This document shows, piece by piece, positions 55,726-63,896 of a stretch of 64,000 nt of DNA; position 1 is the stretch's first letter, and each line of letters opens with the position of its first letter. Under the pieces are notes generated by a model, which saw only the letters and a program-made list of their open reading frames with translations, made no database searches and was not told the DNA's origin. This stretch comes from an uncultured Collinsella sp. (GTDB taxonomy: Bacteria > Actinomycetota > Coriobacteriia > Coriobacteriales > Coriobacteriaceae), in the NCBI GenBank assembly GCA_900555555.1, contig USLK01000005.1:9926-73925 (forward strand). The letters are read 5' to 3'. A program made the position numbers and the translations under genes.

Positions 55726-56079
55726 ATGAATCCTGTCCTGCGTTTTACAATTGTGGCATGTGCCCTTATCGTCCTCCTTTTCGTCATGCATCGGTTGCGC
55801 ACGTCAAAGATCAACACGTCTGATTCGCTTTTTTGGCTTTTCCTCTGTGTCTGCCTACTAATAATCGCTATTTTTCCGGGAATCGCTTACTTTTTCTCTA
55901 ACTTATTCGGATTCCAATCACCGTCAAACCTCATTTTTGTAGCTGTAATCGGGCTCCTGCTCATAAGAGAGTTTTCCATACAAAATGAGCTATCGGAACT
56001 GCGCTCCAAACTAACTCAACTGTCGCAAGAAGTAGCCCTCAACAACCGTCACGATCAGAACAACGAGGCTGATAGCTAA
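55726..56079 (+). CDS. DUF2304 small membrane protein
   Basis: Protein of 117 residues with three hydrophobic helices (about 4-22, 35-57 and 64-82) and a charged, probably coiled C-terminal tail. Size, topology and position after a GtrB-like GT2 gene match DUF2304. The stop overlaps the next start by one base (TAATG). It is probably a membrane partner of the GT2 enzyme; function is inferred from context. Confidence 0.82.
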   Translation: MNPVLRFTIVACALIVLLFVMHRLRTSKINTSDSLFWLFLCVCLLIIAIFPGIAYFFSNLFGFQSPSNLIFVAVIGLLLIREFSIQNELSELRSKLTQLSQEVALNNRHDQNNEADS

Positions 56080-57206
56080 TGGCAATAGAACCAACTCGTG
56101 TACTTCATGTTATTGGGGCAATGGATCGTGGCGGTGCCGAAACGCTCATCATGAATCTTTACCGGGCTATCGATACAACGAAATATCAATTTGATTTCCT
56201 CGTAAATGACACTGACTGCGACTATGACGAGGAGATAGAGGCTCTCGGGGGCCGTATATACCAGATCCCCCGTTACAATATTTTTAACTATTGGACCTAC
56301 CGCAAAGCATGCCAGGATTTCTTCAAAACGCATAAATATAAACTGGTACATGGACACATTGCGTTACCCGCAACCGTATATCTTCACTATGCTCAAAAAT
56401 CCGGTGCAATAACAATCGCACACAGTCATGCGCAGAATTACCCATTAAGCCCGGCCGAAGCTGCCTTCCGCCTCTGCACAAGGAACATCAAAAAATACTC
56501 AAACTTTTTTCTCGCCTGCTCTGAGCAGGCAGGGCTAGACCGATTTGGCAAAGACGTAGTATCCAGCAACCGTTTTCACGTCTTGCAAAACGGCATCGAT
56601 GTTTCAAAATTCACTTTTTCAGCCAAAACGAGGAGCGAGACGCGATACGTCCTTGGACTAAAGCCGGATGAGCCCGTGTTCATTCACGTCGGAAGGCTCA
56701 CCCCCATCAAGAATCATGATTTTCTATTCCGAACATTCGCATGCATCCTTAAGAGGATGCCGACTGCGAAACTCCTGCTTGTTGGAAAGGGAGAACTGCA
56801 GGAAGACCTCGCGCATCTTGCCTCCAAGCTCAATATTGCTAACTCGATATCTTTTCTTGGCATCCGCAAAGATGTTGCAGATCTACTGTGCGCCGCGGAT
56901 GTTTTTATCTTTCCTTCGAAGAGAGAGGGGCTTGCAAATGCCGTGGTTGAAGCGCAGACAAACGGCTTGCGTTGCCTCATTTCAACAGGGGTTCCAAAAC
57001 TCGCAGCCATAACTGATGCCTCGAGGTTTCTCCCCCTCTCATTAGGTCCACAAATCTGGGCAAACGAAGCCCTAGATCTGCTTTGCAAGCCCATTGCGGA
57101 CCGCGCATCATGTTCCAAAGATACCATTCGAGCGCACTTCAGCATTAATGAATCGGCCGCATGGCTCGAACAGTTTTATAACAAAGCAATGGGTAATGAG
57201 GATTAA
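56079..57206 (+). CDS. GT4 glycosyltransferase
   Basis: GT-B fold glycosyltransferase of 375 residues. It starts VLHVIGAMDRGGAETLIMNLYR, has HSHAQNYP in the acceptor half and FIHVGRLTPIKNHDFLF, LVGKGELQEDL, FPSKREGLANAVVEAQ in the donor half, close to EpsF/CapM-type enzymes of capsule loci. It overlaps the DUF2304 gene by one base and is followed five bases later by the flippase gene. Confidence 0.9.
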   Translation: MAIEPTRVLHVIGAMDRGGAETLIMNLYRAIDTTKYQFDFLVNDTDCDYDEEIEALGGRIYQIPRYNIFNYWTYRKACQDFFKTHKYKLVHGHIALPATVYLHYAQKSGAITIAHSHAQNYPLSPAEAAFRLCTRNIKKYSNFFLACSEQAGLDRFGKDVVSSNRFHVLQNGIDVSKFTFSAKTRSETRYVLGLKPDEPVFIHVGRLTPIKNHDFLFRTFACILKRMPTAKLLLVGKGELQEDLAHLASKLNIANSISFLGIRKDVADLLCAADVFIFPSKREGLANAVVEAQTNGLRCLISTGVPKLAAITDASRFLPLSLGPQIWANEALDLLCKPIADRASCSKDTIRAHFSINESAAWLEQFYNKAMGNED

Positions 57207-57211
57207 TTCAC

Positions 57212-58459
57212 GTGACAGATAAAACCGCATCCGGGCTTACAATTAAACAGAATATGCTTTGGAATATGATGGGGTCTGCCATCGGACTTGCATGCCAGTG
57301 GATTATCAGCATCCTCGTTGTACGACTCGCATCAGATATGGCCTCTGCAGGCATTTACTCATTAGCAATGTCTGTCTACGCAATCTTTTCCCCAATAGCA
57401 AACTTTGGTCTATATACCTACATAATTACCGAAATGGAAGATCGGTTCTCAATCGGAGAATACGTGACCCTATGTTCTTTAACCAGCAGCGCTACGATTA
57501 TAGTTACAACCGTATATGCGATGTTCACGTGCCGTAGCAACGCATGGGCTCCCATCGCGATCTATGCCATTTATAAAGGCATTGCAACGGTACTCGATAT
57601 CCTACATGCTGCCGACCAGAGGGCCCATCGAATGGACTTTATAGGCATTTCCCTTGCCGCACAAGGTATTTTATCGCTCTTAGGATTTATAGCTTTCTTC
57701 CTAATAACCGACAATTTGACCATCACCATCGGTGTCATGGCCCTTCTTACACTTGCAGTTGGCCTACTATATGACCTTCCGAAAGCAAGATCCCTCTATG
57801 AAATCAAGTTTGGCATCACAAAAAAGAAAGCTCTAGCGATATTATCCGGATGCGCCCTGATTGTAGTAGCAAATATGGCAAACGGTGCATTCGCTTCCCT
57901 GCCAAGGCAGTCACTGTCGACGATTATGGGCGATAGCGCCTTGGGCATTTACGCATCAGTCGCCACCCCAGTTGCAATTATTCAAGTTGGCGCAACCTAT
58001 ATCTACAATCCCCTGATCGGATACTTTGCAGAAGCGTTTCATCAGAAAGACAAGAGAACTTTCGCTAAATACGGCGTCGTCACAATCGGCGGTATCGCTT
58101 TGGTTGGCATTATGGCCATATTCGGCGGACTCCTCTTGGGAAGGCCGGTCCTCAATTTACTCTACGGCTCCACCGTCGCGAGTTACTCGCATCTATTAAC
58201 ACCACTTATCGTCAGCTCGATATTCCTCGGAATCGCAGGCTTTTTAAGCCAGCTTTTAGTTGCGGTCCGGTCGCTCAGACTCATGTTAATTGGAGGAGTC
58301 GCGGCGCTCATCGTTTCACTCGTTAGTTCACACCCATTGGTAATAGCTCTGGGGATGAATGGAGCGACGCTTGCACTCATCCTTGCAACCCTTACATCTA
58401 TCGCAATAAGCCTCATTGGAATAGCGATACAAACAAAAGAACGGTTTAAAAGACGCTGA
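57212..58459 (+). CDS. Wzx-like oligosaccharide flippase
   Basis: Polysaccharide-type MATE/MOP-superfamily membrane protein of 415 residues with about 12 helices, starting NMLWNMMGSAIGLACQWII, the common Wzx beginning. It would move lipid-linked repeat units across the membrane. The GTG start at 57212 has AGGA about ten bases upstream. Its 3' end overlaps the converging licD gene by 14 bases. No Wzy-type polymerase is recognised nearby. Confidence 0.87.
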   Translation: MTDKTASGLTIKQNMLWNMMGSAIGLACQWIISILVVRLASDMASAGIYSLAMSVYAIFSPIANFGLYTYIITEMEDRFSIGEYVTLCSLTSSATIIVTTVYAMFTCRSNAWAPIAIYAIYKGIATVLDILHAADQRAHRMDFIGISLAAQGILSLLGFIAFFLITDNLTITIGVMALLTLAVGLLYDLPKARSLYEIKFGITKKKALAILSGCALIVVANMANGAFASLPRQSLSTIMGDSALGIYASVATPVAIIQVGATYIYNPLIGYFAEAFHQKDKRTFAKYGVVTIGGIALVGIMAIFGGLLLGRPVLNLLYGSTVASYSHLLTPLIVSSIFLGIAGFLSQLLVAVRSLRLMLIGGVAALIVSLVSSHPLVIALGMNGATLALILATLTSIAISLIGIAIQTKERFKRR

Positions 58460-59309
58460 CGCGATCTTCCTCCCACATCGATCCGTCGGAAAATCTCAAG
58501 AGCTGCGGAAGATGCGTCCTACGATCCTCAGGCGCAGGAAGCGTGCTCCAATCTCCGTACATGATTTCAAGATATCGAATCGCATTGCGTGGCCCTGGAA
58601 ACTCAATGCCCTCGAAAGCAAGCGGTTCAGCAGGAACCAAAACATCAACGGGCAACCCCTCAACATTGGGCCAAGCGAACGGAAGAACGTCTTTGCTCGC
58701 ATCTCCCCCATCACACTGAATCGCTGCGCTAAACTTATCTGCAATTACCTTCGGACTGAACAGGCAATGGATCAAAGGGTGGGCGATTTTGCACGCAGCC
58801 TTTTCAATTACACCAAGAGCGCCCTTATGAGGGACGACGATGGATCCCGAATGATACAGATACGAAATACTCTGCCAAAATCGTGCGCCAGATCGCTGCT
58901 TTTTTGAACGTTCCGCATCTGATGAGAGGAAATCGTAGGGGAAAACATCAACGAAGATCCCCTGCGAAAGGCCCGCCTCTTGCGTCTCGGCCGTCTCGAA
59001 GAGGGTTCCATCGAGGTAAACCTTGGCGAACATACCGGCATAACCCGAGGTATTAGCACATGTGTGAACAGAGAACCCCCTAGGAAAGCACGCCTGCGCC
59101 AAATCGATGAATCTATCGTAATCCTTTCGAAGCATACCGATATCGATATCATCATCCCAGGGAATAAAGCCACCGTGGCGAACGGCACCGAGAACAGTAC
59201 CGGAATCGATAAACCACTCAATCTCATGTTCTTTGCAAAAGGCATCAATCGCCTTGAGTATCTCAAGTTCATCTGACTGTAGCTTTGCCAATGCGGTTTT
59301 AAAATCCAC
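58446..59309 (-). CDS. licD: LicD-family phosphotransferase
   Basis: Family enzyme that transfers phosphocholine (or another phosphorylated group) from a CDP-linked donor to a glycan. The 287-residue protein contains the diagnostic IDSGTVLGAVRHGGFIPWDDDIDIGM (about 35-59, quoted here in part: SGTVLGAVRHGG, PWDDDIDI) and a later FVDVFPYD motif. No membrane helix is seen. It is divergent from the wHTH-LicC-LicA gene and overlaps the flippase gene tail to tail. Beside kinase, cytidylyltransferase and transporter genes, a choline role is likely but the head group is not proved by sequence. Confidence 0.9.
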   Translation of the reverse strand: MDFKTALAKLQSDELEILKAIDAFCKEHEIEWFIDSGTVLGAVRHGGFIPWDDDIDIGMLRKDYDRFIDLAQACFPRGFSVHTCANTSGYAGMFAKVYLDGTLFETAETQEAGLSQGIFVDVFPYDFLSSDAERSKKQRSGARFWQSISYLYHSGSIVVPHKGALGVIEKAACKIAHPLIHCLFSPKVIADKFSAAIQCDGGDASKDVLPFAWPNVEGLPVDVLVPAEPLAFEGIEFPGPRNAIRYLEIMYGDWSTLPAPEDRRTHLPQLLRFSDGSMWEEDRVSVF

Positions 59310-59388
59310 AGGTAATCCTTACCGAGAGCTTACACACTGCAAACTATACGACAACATGGTTCGATATAGCCTCGCAAATGTCCTCAGC

Positions 59389-59417
59389 TTGCAGCAATAG
59401 ATATGTTCATTTATAAT
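59389..59417 (+). promoter_or_regulatory. Promoter of the phosphocholine operon
   Basis: TTGCAG (59389-59394), a 17-base spacer and a perfect TATAAT (59412-59417), 33 bases before the ATG of the wHTH-LicC-LicA gene. It is among the strongest promoter matches in the window. Confidence 0.72.
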
Positions 59418-59440
59418 CTGCTAATATTTAAATATGAACA
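59404..59440. promoter_or_regulatory. Inverted repeat spanning the -10 box
   Basis: TGTTCAT (59404-59410) and ATGAACA (59434-59440) are perfect inverted arms, 23 bases apart, bracketing the TATAAT and the expected transcription start. The layout fits a repressor operator, possibly for the winged-helix domain encoded by the gene itself (inference). Confidence 0.45.
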
Positions 59441-59449
59441 GGGGATGAT

Positions 59450-61234
59450 ATGTTCTCGGAAAACGATTTTAAAGTTCTCAACCAGATTCGACTAACTCAA
59501 GGAGGGGCATCGCAGCGCGAGCTCTCGAAATGTCTAGGCTTATCTTTAGGGACAATCAATAAAACCGTCCGCACTTTGGAGGACCAAGGCCTAATTCAAA
59601 ACGGATCAATCTCAGCCGCAGGATTCGAGGCGCTTCACCCCTACAAGGTAGAAAACGCAATTATCATGGCTGCGGGGCTTTCCAGCCGCTTCGCCCCAAT
59701 CTCCTATGAGAAGCCAAAAGGGCTGCTCAAGGTGCGCGGCGAAATCCTCATCGAACGCCAAATCAGGCAACTGAAGGAAGCGGGAATCAACAATATCACC
59801 GTTGTCGTTGGATACAAGAAAAGCCACTTCTTCTATCTCGAAAGCAAATTCGGGGTATCGATCGTCATCAATAACGATTACGCTACACGAAACAACAATG
59901 CCTCGCTCATGTGCGTAAAAGACAGGCTCTCCAACACCTACGTCTGCTCAAGCGATGACTACTTCACCGAGAACCCCTTTGAACCCTATGTATACAGAGC
60001 ATACTATTCTGCACAATTTGCGCCAGGCGAAACAAAAGAATGGTGCATCGCAACTGGACCGCAAGGACGCATCAAGTCGGTCACTATCGGCGGCTGCAAC
60101 GCTTGGTACATGCTGGGGCATGTATATTTCGACAAACAATTCTCACATAAGTTCACTCGCATTCTCGAAGACGAATACGATCGAGAGGAAACGAAGGGCA
60201 AGCTGTGGGAAGAGCTCTACATCGACCATATCAACGAGCTCGATATGGTAATCCGCAAATATCCCGGCGGCGTCATCAACGAATTCGATTCACTCGATGA
60301 GCTACGAGAGTTCGATCCGGCTTTCATCGAGAATGTCGATACGGACATCTTCAACAATATCGCCAGTGTGCTCGATTGCAGCACTTCAGAAATCCGAGAT
60401 GTGTACCCCCTCAAACAGGGCCTAACCAATCTATCATGCCATTTTCGAACTGATAGCGGCGAATATGTCTATCGACACCCCGGCGTAGGCACAGAAATCA
60501 TGATCGACCGAAAAGGCGAGGTGGCGGCCCAGACTGCAGCAAAGTCCATCGGACTGGATGACACGTTTATTTTTGAGGATCCCGAAAAGGGGTGGAAGAT
60601 AAGCCGGTTCATCCCCAACTGCAAGCAGCTCGATCCGCATGATCCTGCACAGATGGTACATGCGATGCATATGGCCCACCGGCTACATCAATGTGACATC
60701 AAAGTTGATGCGTCGTTTGATTTCTACCGCGAGGCCAAGCGATACGAGAAGCTCTTGCTGGAAAGAGGCCCGATCGATATCCCCGGCTACGCCGAAATGG
60801 CCGCAAAGGTCGACCGTCTGGAATCGTTTGTCCAGGCTGACCGGGCACCGAAGTGCCTATGCCACAACGATTTCTTCATGCTCAACTTCCTCGTTGACCA
60901 GAACGATAAATACTATCTAATCGACTGGGAATACGCGGGCATGAGCGATTATGCGAATGACTTTGGAACCTTCTGCGTGTGCTGCGAGCTCGATGACAAG
61001 GAGATCGCGGCGGCGCTCGAAGCCTACTTCGGCCGCACGCCAACGAAAGAGGAGCTTCGCCACAACCTGGCACATGTTCAACTCGCAGGATGGTGTTGGT
61101 ACCTATGGTCGCTTCTTAAAGAGGCCGAGGGCGCCTACGTAGGCGAGTACCTGTACACGTATTACAAATATGCAGATAAATATTTGGATACCACAATCCA
61201 TCTCTATGAGGAGGGCGCATGCGCTACGGCATAG
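59450..61234 (+). CDS. Fusion: winged-helix domain, LicC-type cytidylyltransferase, LicA-type choline kinase
   Basis: Protein of 594 residues in three parts. Residues 1-62 form a winged helix-turn-helix (QRELSKCLGLSLGTINKTVR). Residues about 68-290 are a nucleotidyltransferase (IIMAAGLSSRFAPISYEKPKG, then VCSSDDYFTENPF) like LicC, making CDP-choline. Residues about 300-590 are a choline/ethanolamine kinase-like domain with CHNDFFMLNFLV (catalytic Asp about 474) and LIDWEYAG (about 492). It would phosphorylate and activate choline in one chain. GGGGATGAT precedes the ATG. It overlaps licB by 16 bases. Ethanolamine or another amino-alcohol is an alternative substrate. Confidence 0.88.
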   Translation: MFSENDFKVLNQIRLTQGGASQRELSKCLGLSLGTINKTVRTLEDQGLIQNGSISAAGFEALHPYKVENAIIMAAGLSSRFAPISYEKPKGLLKVRGEILIERQIRQLKEAGINNITVVVGYKKSHFFYLESKFGVSIVINNDYATRNNNASLMCVKDRLSNTYVCSSDDYFTENPFEPYVYRAYYSAQFAPGETKEWCIATGPQGRIKSVTIGGCNAWYMLGHVYFDKQFSHKFTRILEDEYDREETKGKLWEELYIDHINELDMVIRKYPGGVINEFDSLDELREFDPAFIENVDTDIFNNIASVLDCSTSEIRDVYPLKQGLTNLSCHFRTDSGEYVYRHPGVGTEIMIDRKGEVAAQTAAKSIGLDDTFIFEDPEKGWKISRFIPNCKQLDPHDPAQMVHAMHMAHRLHQCDIKVDASFDFYREAKRYEKLLLERGPIDIPGYAEMAAKVDRLESFVQADRAPKCLCHNDFFMLNFLVDQNDKYYLIDWEYAGMSDYANDFGTFCVCCELDDKEIAAALEAYFGRTPTKEELRHNLAHVQLAGWCWYLWSLLKEAEGAYVGEYLYTYYKYADKYLDTTIHLYEEGACATA

Positions 61235-62151
61235 CAAGCGGAATCCTTTGGGGACTAGACACCGTTATCCTGGGCATCGCGCTCACCATGACCCCTTACT
61301 TCGGAACGGCCGAAGCGATCGCGTTCGCGGCTATAGCCAGTTCATTTCTTCACGATGCCTTCTGCGCGATATGGCTTTTCATCCTCATGGGAATAAAACA
61401 TCGTCTCGGGAACACCCTGCGCGCCTTGCGCACCAAAAGCGCACTCGTGGTTATCCTGGGAGCCATGCTGGGCGGCCCCATCGGCATGACCGGTTACGTG
61501 CTTGCCATCAACAATATCGGTCCTGCATATACGGCCATCATCTCGGCATTCTATCCGGCCCTCGGTGCTCTGCTTTCGTTTCTCATCCTAAAGGAACGCA
61601 TGGAGTCAAGGCAGGTAGCCGCATTACTGGTTGCCCTTTGCGGCGTTATGTTCATGGGATACGTTTCCGCAAGTTCAACTGAACTTGGAAACCCGACCGT
61701 TGGACTGATAGGAGCGGCTCTCGCCGTCATCGGATGGGGATCCGAAGCCGTCTTGTGCGCATGGGGCATGCGCGACGATGCCGTTGACAATGCAACCGCC
61801 CTACAAATTAGGGAAACCGCTTCGGCCATCGTCTATGGAATCCTCATCGTACCCATCTTTGGAGCCTGGGGGTTCACGGCTCAGGCGCTCCCGTCAATCG
61901 CAACGAGCGTGATAGCCCTATCGGCGGCGGCAGGCACCTGCTCCTATCTTATGTATTACAAAGGGATCGGCACTATCGGAGCAGCCAAGGCGATGGCGCT
62001 TAATATCTCTTACTCGGCATGGGCCGTAGTATTTGGATTCATCCTGCAAGGGACCGTACCGAGCATGGTATCGGTAATTTGCTGCGTTATCATCCTCGTT
62101 GGCACCACACTCGCCGCATCCGATTGGAATGAGCTGTTCCACAGGGAGTAG
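61219..62151 (+). CDS. licB: LicB-like choline transporter (EamA/DMT family)
   Basis: Membrane protein of 310 residues with ten hydrophobic helices in two EamA halves. It starts MRYGIASGILWGLDTVILG, close to LicB, and has GPAYTAIISAFYPALGALLSF in the first half. LicB-type proteins import choline for phosphocholine synthesis. Its start lies 16 bases inside the end of the LicC-LicA gene with GAGGAGG upstream, so the two are coupled. The neighbourhood gives most of the weight to choline as substrate. Confidence 0.85.
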   Translation: MRYGIASGILWGLDTVILGIALTMTPYFGTAEAIAFAAIASSFLHDAFCAIWLFILMGIKHRLGNTLRALRTKSALVVILGAMLGGPIGMTGYVLAINNIGPAYTAIISAFYPALGALLSFLILKERMESRQVAALLVALCGVMFMGYVSASSTELGNPTVGLIGAALAVIGWGSEAVLCAWGMRDDAVDNATALQIRETASAIVYGILIVPIFGAWGFTAQALPSIATSVIALSAAAGTCSYLMYYKGIGTIGAAKAMALNISYSAWAVVFGFILQGTVPSMVSVICCVIILVGTTLAASDWNELFHRE

Positions 62152-62185
62152 GGTCCGTGCAAATCCCGTGCCGCGCCATACCCCG

Positions 62186-62194
62186 TGCTAAAAT
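62186..62194 (+). promoter_or_regulatory. Candidate extended -10 promoter of the polysaccharide exporter genes
   Basis: TGCTAAAAT is an extended -10 (TGN plus TAAAAT) 38 bases before the exporter permease GTG. No -35 box is evident, which such promoters tolerate. Confidence 0.4.
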
Positions 62195-62232
62195 GAACCG
62201 TTGTCATACAAACGATAAAGGGAGTAGTGCTC

Positions 62233-63060
62233 GTGGCAACCAAATCCCAAGGCGTAGTTGCTTCCCACGCAAAGAATGATATCCAAAAGGATATCTTCAT
62301 CCTCAAGCAGCTCGTCACCAAAGACTTCAAGCTCAAGTATCGCAGAAGCGTGCTGGGCGTTGTTTGGTCTGTACTCAACCCTCTGCTCATGATGATCGTT
62401 ATGGCAACGGTCTTTTCCACCATGTTCGCCCAAATGACCAAGGGTGCGGGTATCGTTAATTTCCCGCTCTACCTCATCTTGGGCAACATCACCTTTTCTT
62501 TTATGAGCGATTCCACCACGGCCGCCATGTCCTCCATCATCGATGCGGCACCGCTGCTCAAAAAGGTCAAAGTCCACCGTTTTGTATTCCCGGTGCAAAA
62601 AGCCCTCTTCGCACTGGTGAACTTCGCTCTTTCGCTGATCGCCGTAGCAGTGGTCATGCTGTGGTTCCGCATCGTTCCCAGCTGGCATCTTTTCCTGTTG
62701 CCTGTGTGTCTGCTGCTGCTCATGGCGTTCTGCATGGGCGTGGGGCTATTCCTTTCCGCATTGTCAGTATTCTTCCGTGACGTCATGCATCTGTGGAGCG
62801 TAGTCATCACCGCATGGACCTACCTCACCCCCCTATTCTGGTCCACCGACATGATCGCCCTCATGCCCAAGGCGGTTCAGGTGATCATGTACGCAAACCC
62901 CATGTACCACTATGTGGCGTTTATGCGCGACATCTTCCTGTATCAGACCATGCCCAGCGGCTTCACCCTCTTTATGTGTGTTGCCTGGGCCCTCATCGCA
63001 CTCGCCATCGGCTATGCGGTCTTCCGCAAGGGCGAGCACAAGTTCATCCTCTACATCTAG
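62233..63060 (+). CDS. Polysaccharide ABC exporter permease (Wzm/TagG type)
   Basis: ABC-2 type permease of 275 residues with six helices. KDFKLKYRRSVLGVVWSVLNPLL near residue 35 is the typical pre-helix motif of O-antigen and teichoic acid exporters. The GTG at 62233 has GGGAG eight bases upstream; another GTG at 62227 is too close to it. The ATPase gene follows nine bases on. It likely exports the complete lipid-linked glycopolymer. Confidence 0.92.
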   Translation: MATKSQGVVASHAKNDIQKDIFILKQLVTKDFKLKYRRSVLGVVWSVLNPLLMMIVMATVFSTMFAQMTKGAGIVNFPLYLILGNITFSFMSDSTTAAMSSIIDAAPLLKKVKVHRFVFPVQKALFALVNFALSLIAVAVVMLWFRIVPSWHLFLLPVCLLLLMAFCMGVGLFLSALSVFFRDVMHLWSVVITAWTYLTPLFWSTDMIALMPKAVQVIMYANPMYHYVAFMRDIFLYQTMPSGFTLFMCVAWALIALAIGYAVFRKGEHKFILYI

Positions 63061-63069
63061 GAGACCGAC

Positions 63070-63834
63070 ATGTCCGAATCTGCTGCCACTTTGAGCACCG
63101 AGCCGGCCGTAGAGGTCAAAGACGTCACCATGATCTTCAACATGGCGTCCGAACAGCTCAACAGCCTTAAAGAGTACTTCATCAAGTTGATGCGCCATGA
63201 GCTGTTCTTCACCGAGTTCAAGGCACTCAAGAACATCTCGTTCACCGTCAACCGCGGCGAGGTCGTGGGCCTGGTGGGGACCAACGGTTCTGGTAAGTCC
63301 ACCATGCTCAAGATCATCGCCGGCGTGCTCGAGGCCAGCGAAGGCGAATGCATCGTCCGCGGCAATATCGCCCCGCTGATCGAGCTGGGAGCCGGTTTTG
63401 ACCTGGAGCTCACCGCTCGCGAGAACATCTATCTCAATGGCGCCCTGCTGGGTTACACCGAGGATTTCATCAACGAGCATTTCCAGGAGATCATCGACTT
63501 TGCCGAGCTCCCCGACTTCGTCGACATGCCTATGAAGAACTTCTCCTCGGGCATGGTGGCGCGTATCGCCTTCGCCGTTGCCACGGTCACCGAGCCCGAT
63601 ATCCTCATCGTTGATGAGACGCTTTCGGTCGGCGATGTCTTCTTCCAAGATAAGTGCGAGAAGCGCATCCAGAGCTTCATCGATTCCGGCAACGTCACCG
63701 TCCTGTTTGTCAGCCATTCCATCGAGCAGGTTGAACGCATCTGCAACCGAGCTGTGTGGATCGAAAAGGGCGACCTCCGCATGGACGGCCCCGTCAAGGA
63801 AGTTTGCGAAGCGTATCGTCAGCAGTTCGCATAA
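63070..63834 (+). CDS. Polysaccharide ABC exporter ATPase (Wzt/TagH type)
   Basis: ATPase of 254 residues. Walker A is GTNGSGKSTML, the signature region is FSSGMVARIAFAVA (the sugar-exporter variant of LSGGQ), Walker B is DILIVDETLSVGD and the switch is FVSHSIEQ. The family segment FTEFKALKNISF precedes Walker A. It has no C-terminal carbohydrate-recognition domain, so export should not depend on a terminal-sugar tag of the Wzt O9a kind. It is coupled to the permease and followed by a strong terminator. Confidence 0.93.
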   Translation: MSESAATLSTEPAVEVKDVTMIFNMASEQLNSLKEYFIKLMRHELFFTEFKALKNISFTVNRGEVVGLVGTNGSGKSTMLKIIAGVLEASEGECIVRGNIAPLIELGAGFDLELTARENIYLNGALLGYTEDFINEHFQEIIDFAELPDFVDMPMKNFSSGMVARIAFAVATVTEPDILIVDETLSVGDVFFQDKCEKRIQSFIDSGNVTVLFVSHSIEQVERICNRAVWIEKGDLRMDGPVKEVCEAYRQQFA

Positions 63835-63840
63835 TCAACC

Positions 63841-63854
63841 ATATCGATCGATAT
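63841..63854. repeat. 14-bp perfect palindrome
   Basis: ATATCGATCGATAT lies between the exporter ATPase stop and the terminator hairpin. It could be part of a longer 3' structure or a protein site; no partner copy was noticed in the window. Confidence 0.5.
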
Positions 63855-63896
63855 AAAAAATGCTCCCCTGTCTAACGCTACAGGGGAGCATTTTTT
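63855..63896. terminator. Strong bidirectional terminator
   Basis: A 17-base arm ending in TGCTCCCCTGT pairs perfectly with ACAGGGGAGCA plus TTTTTT around an 8-base loop. The A-run and T-run give a U-tract on both strands, fitting converging genes. Confidence 0.9.
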
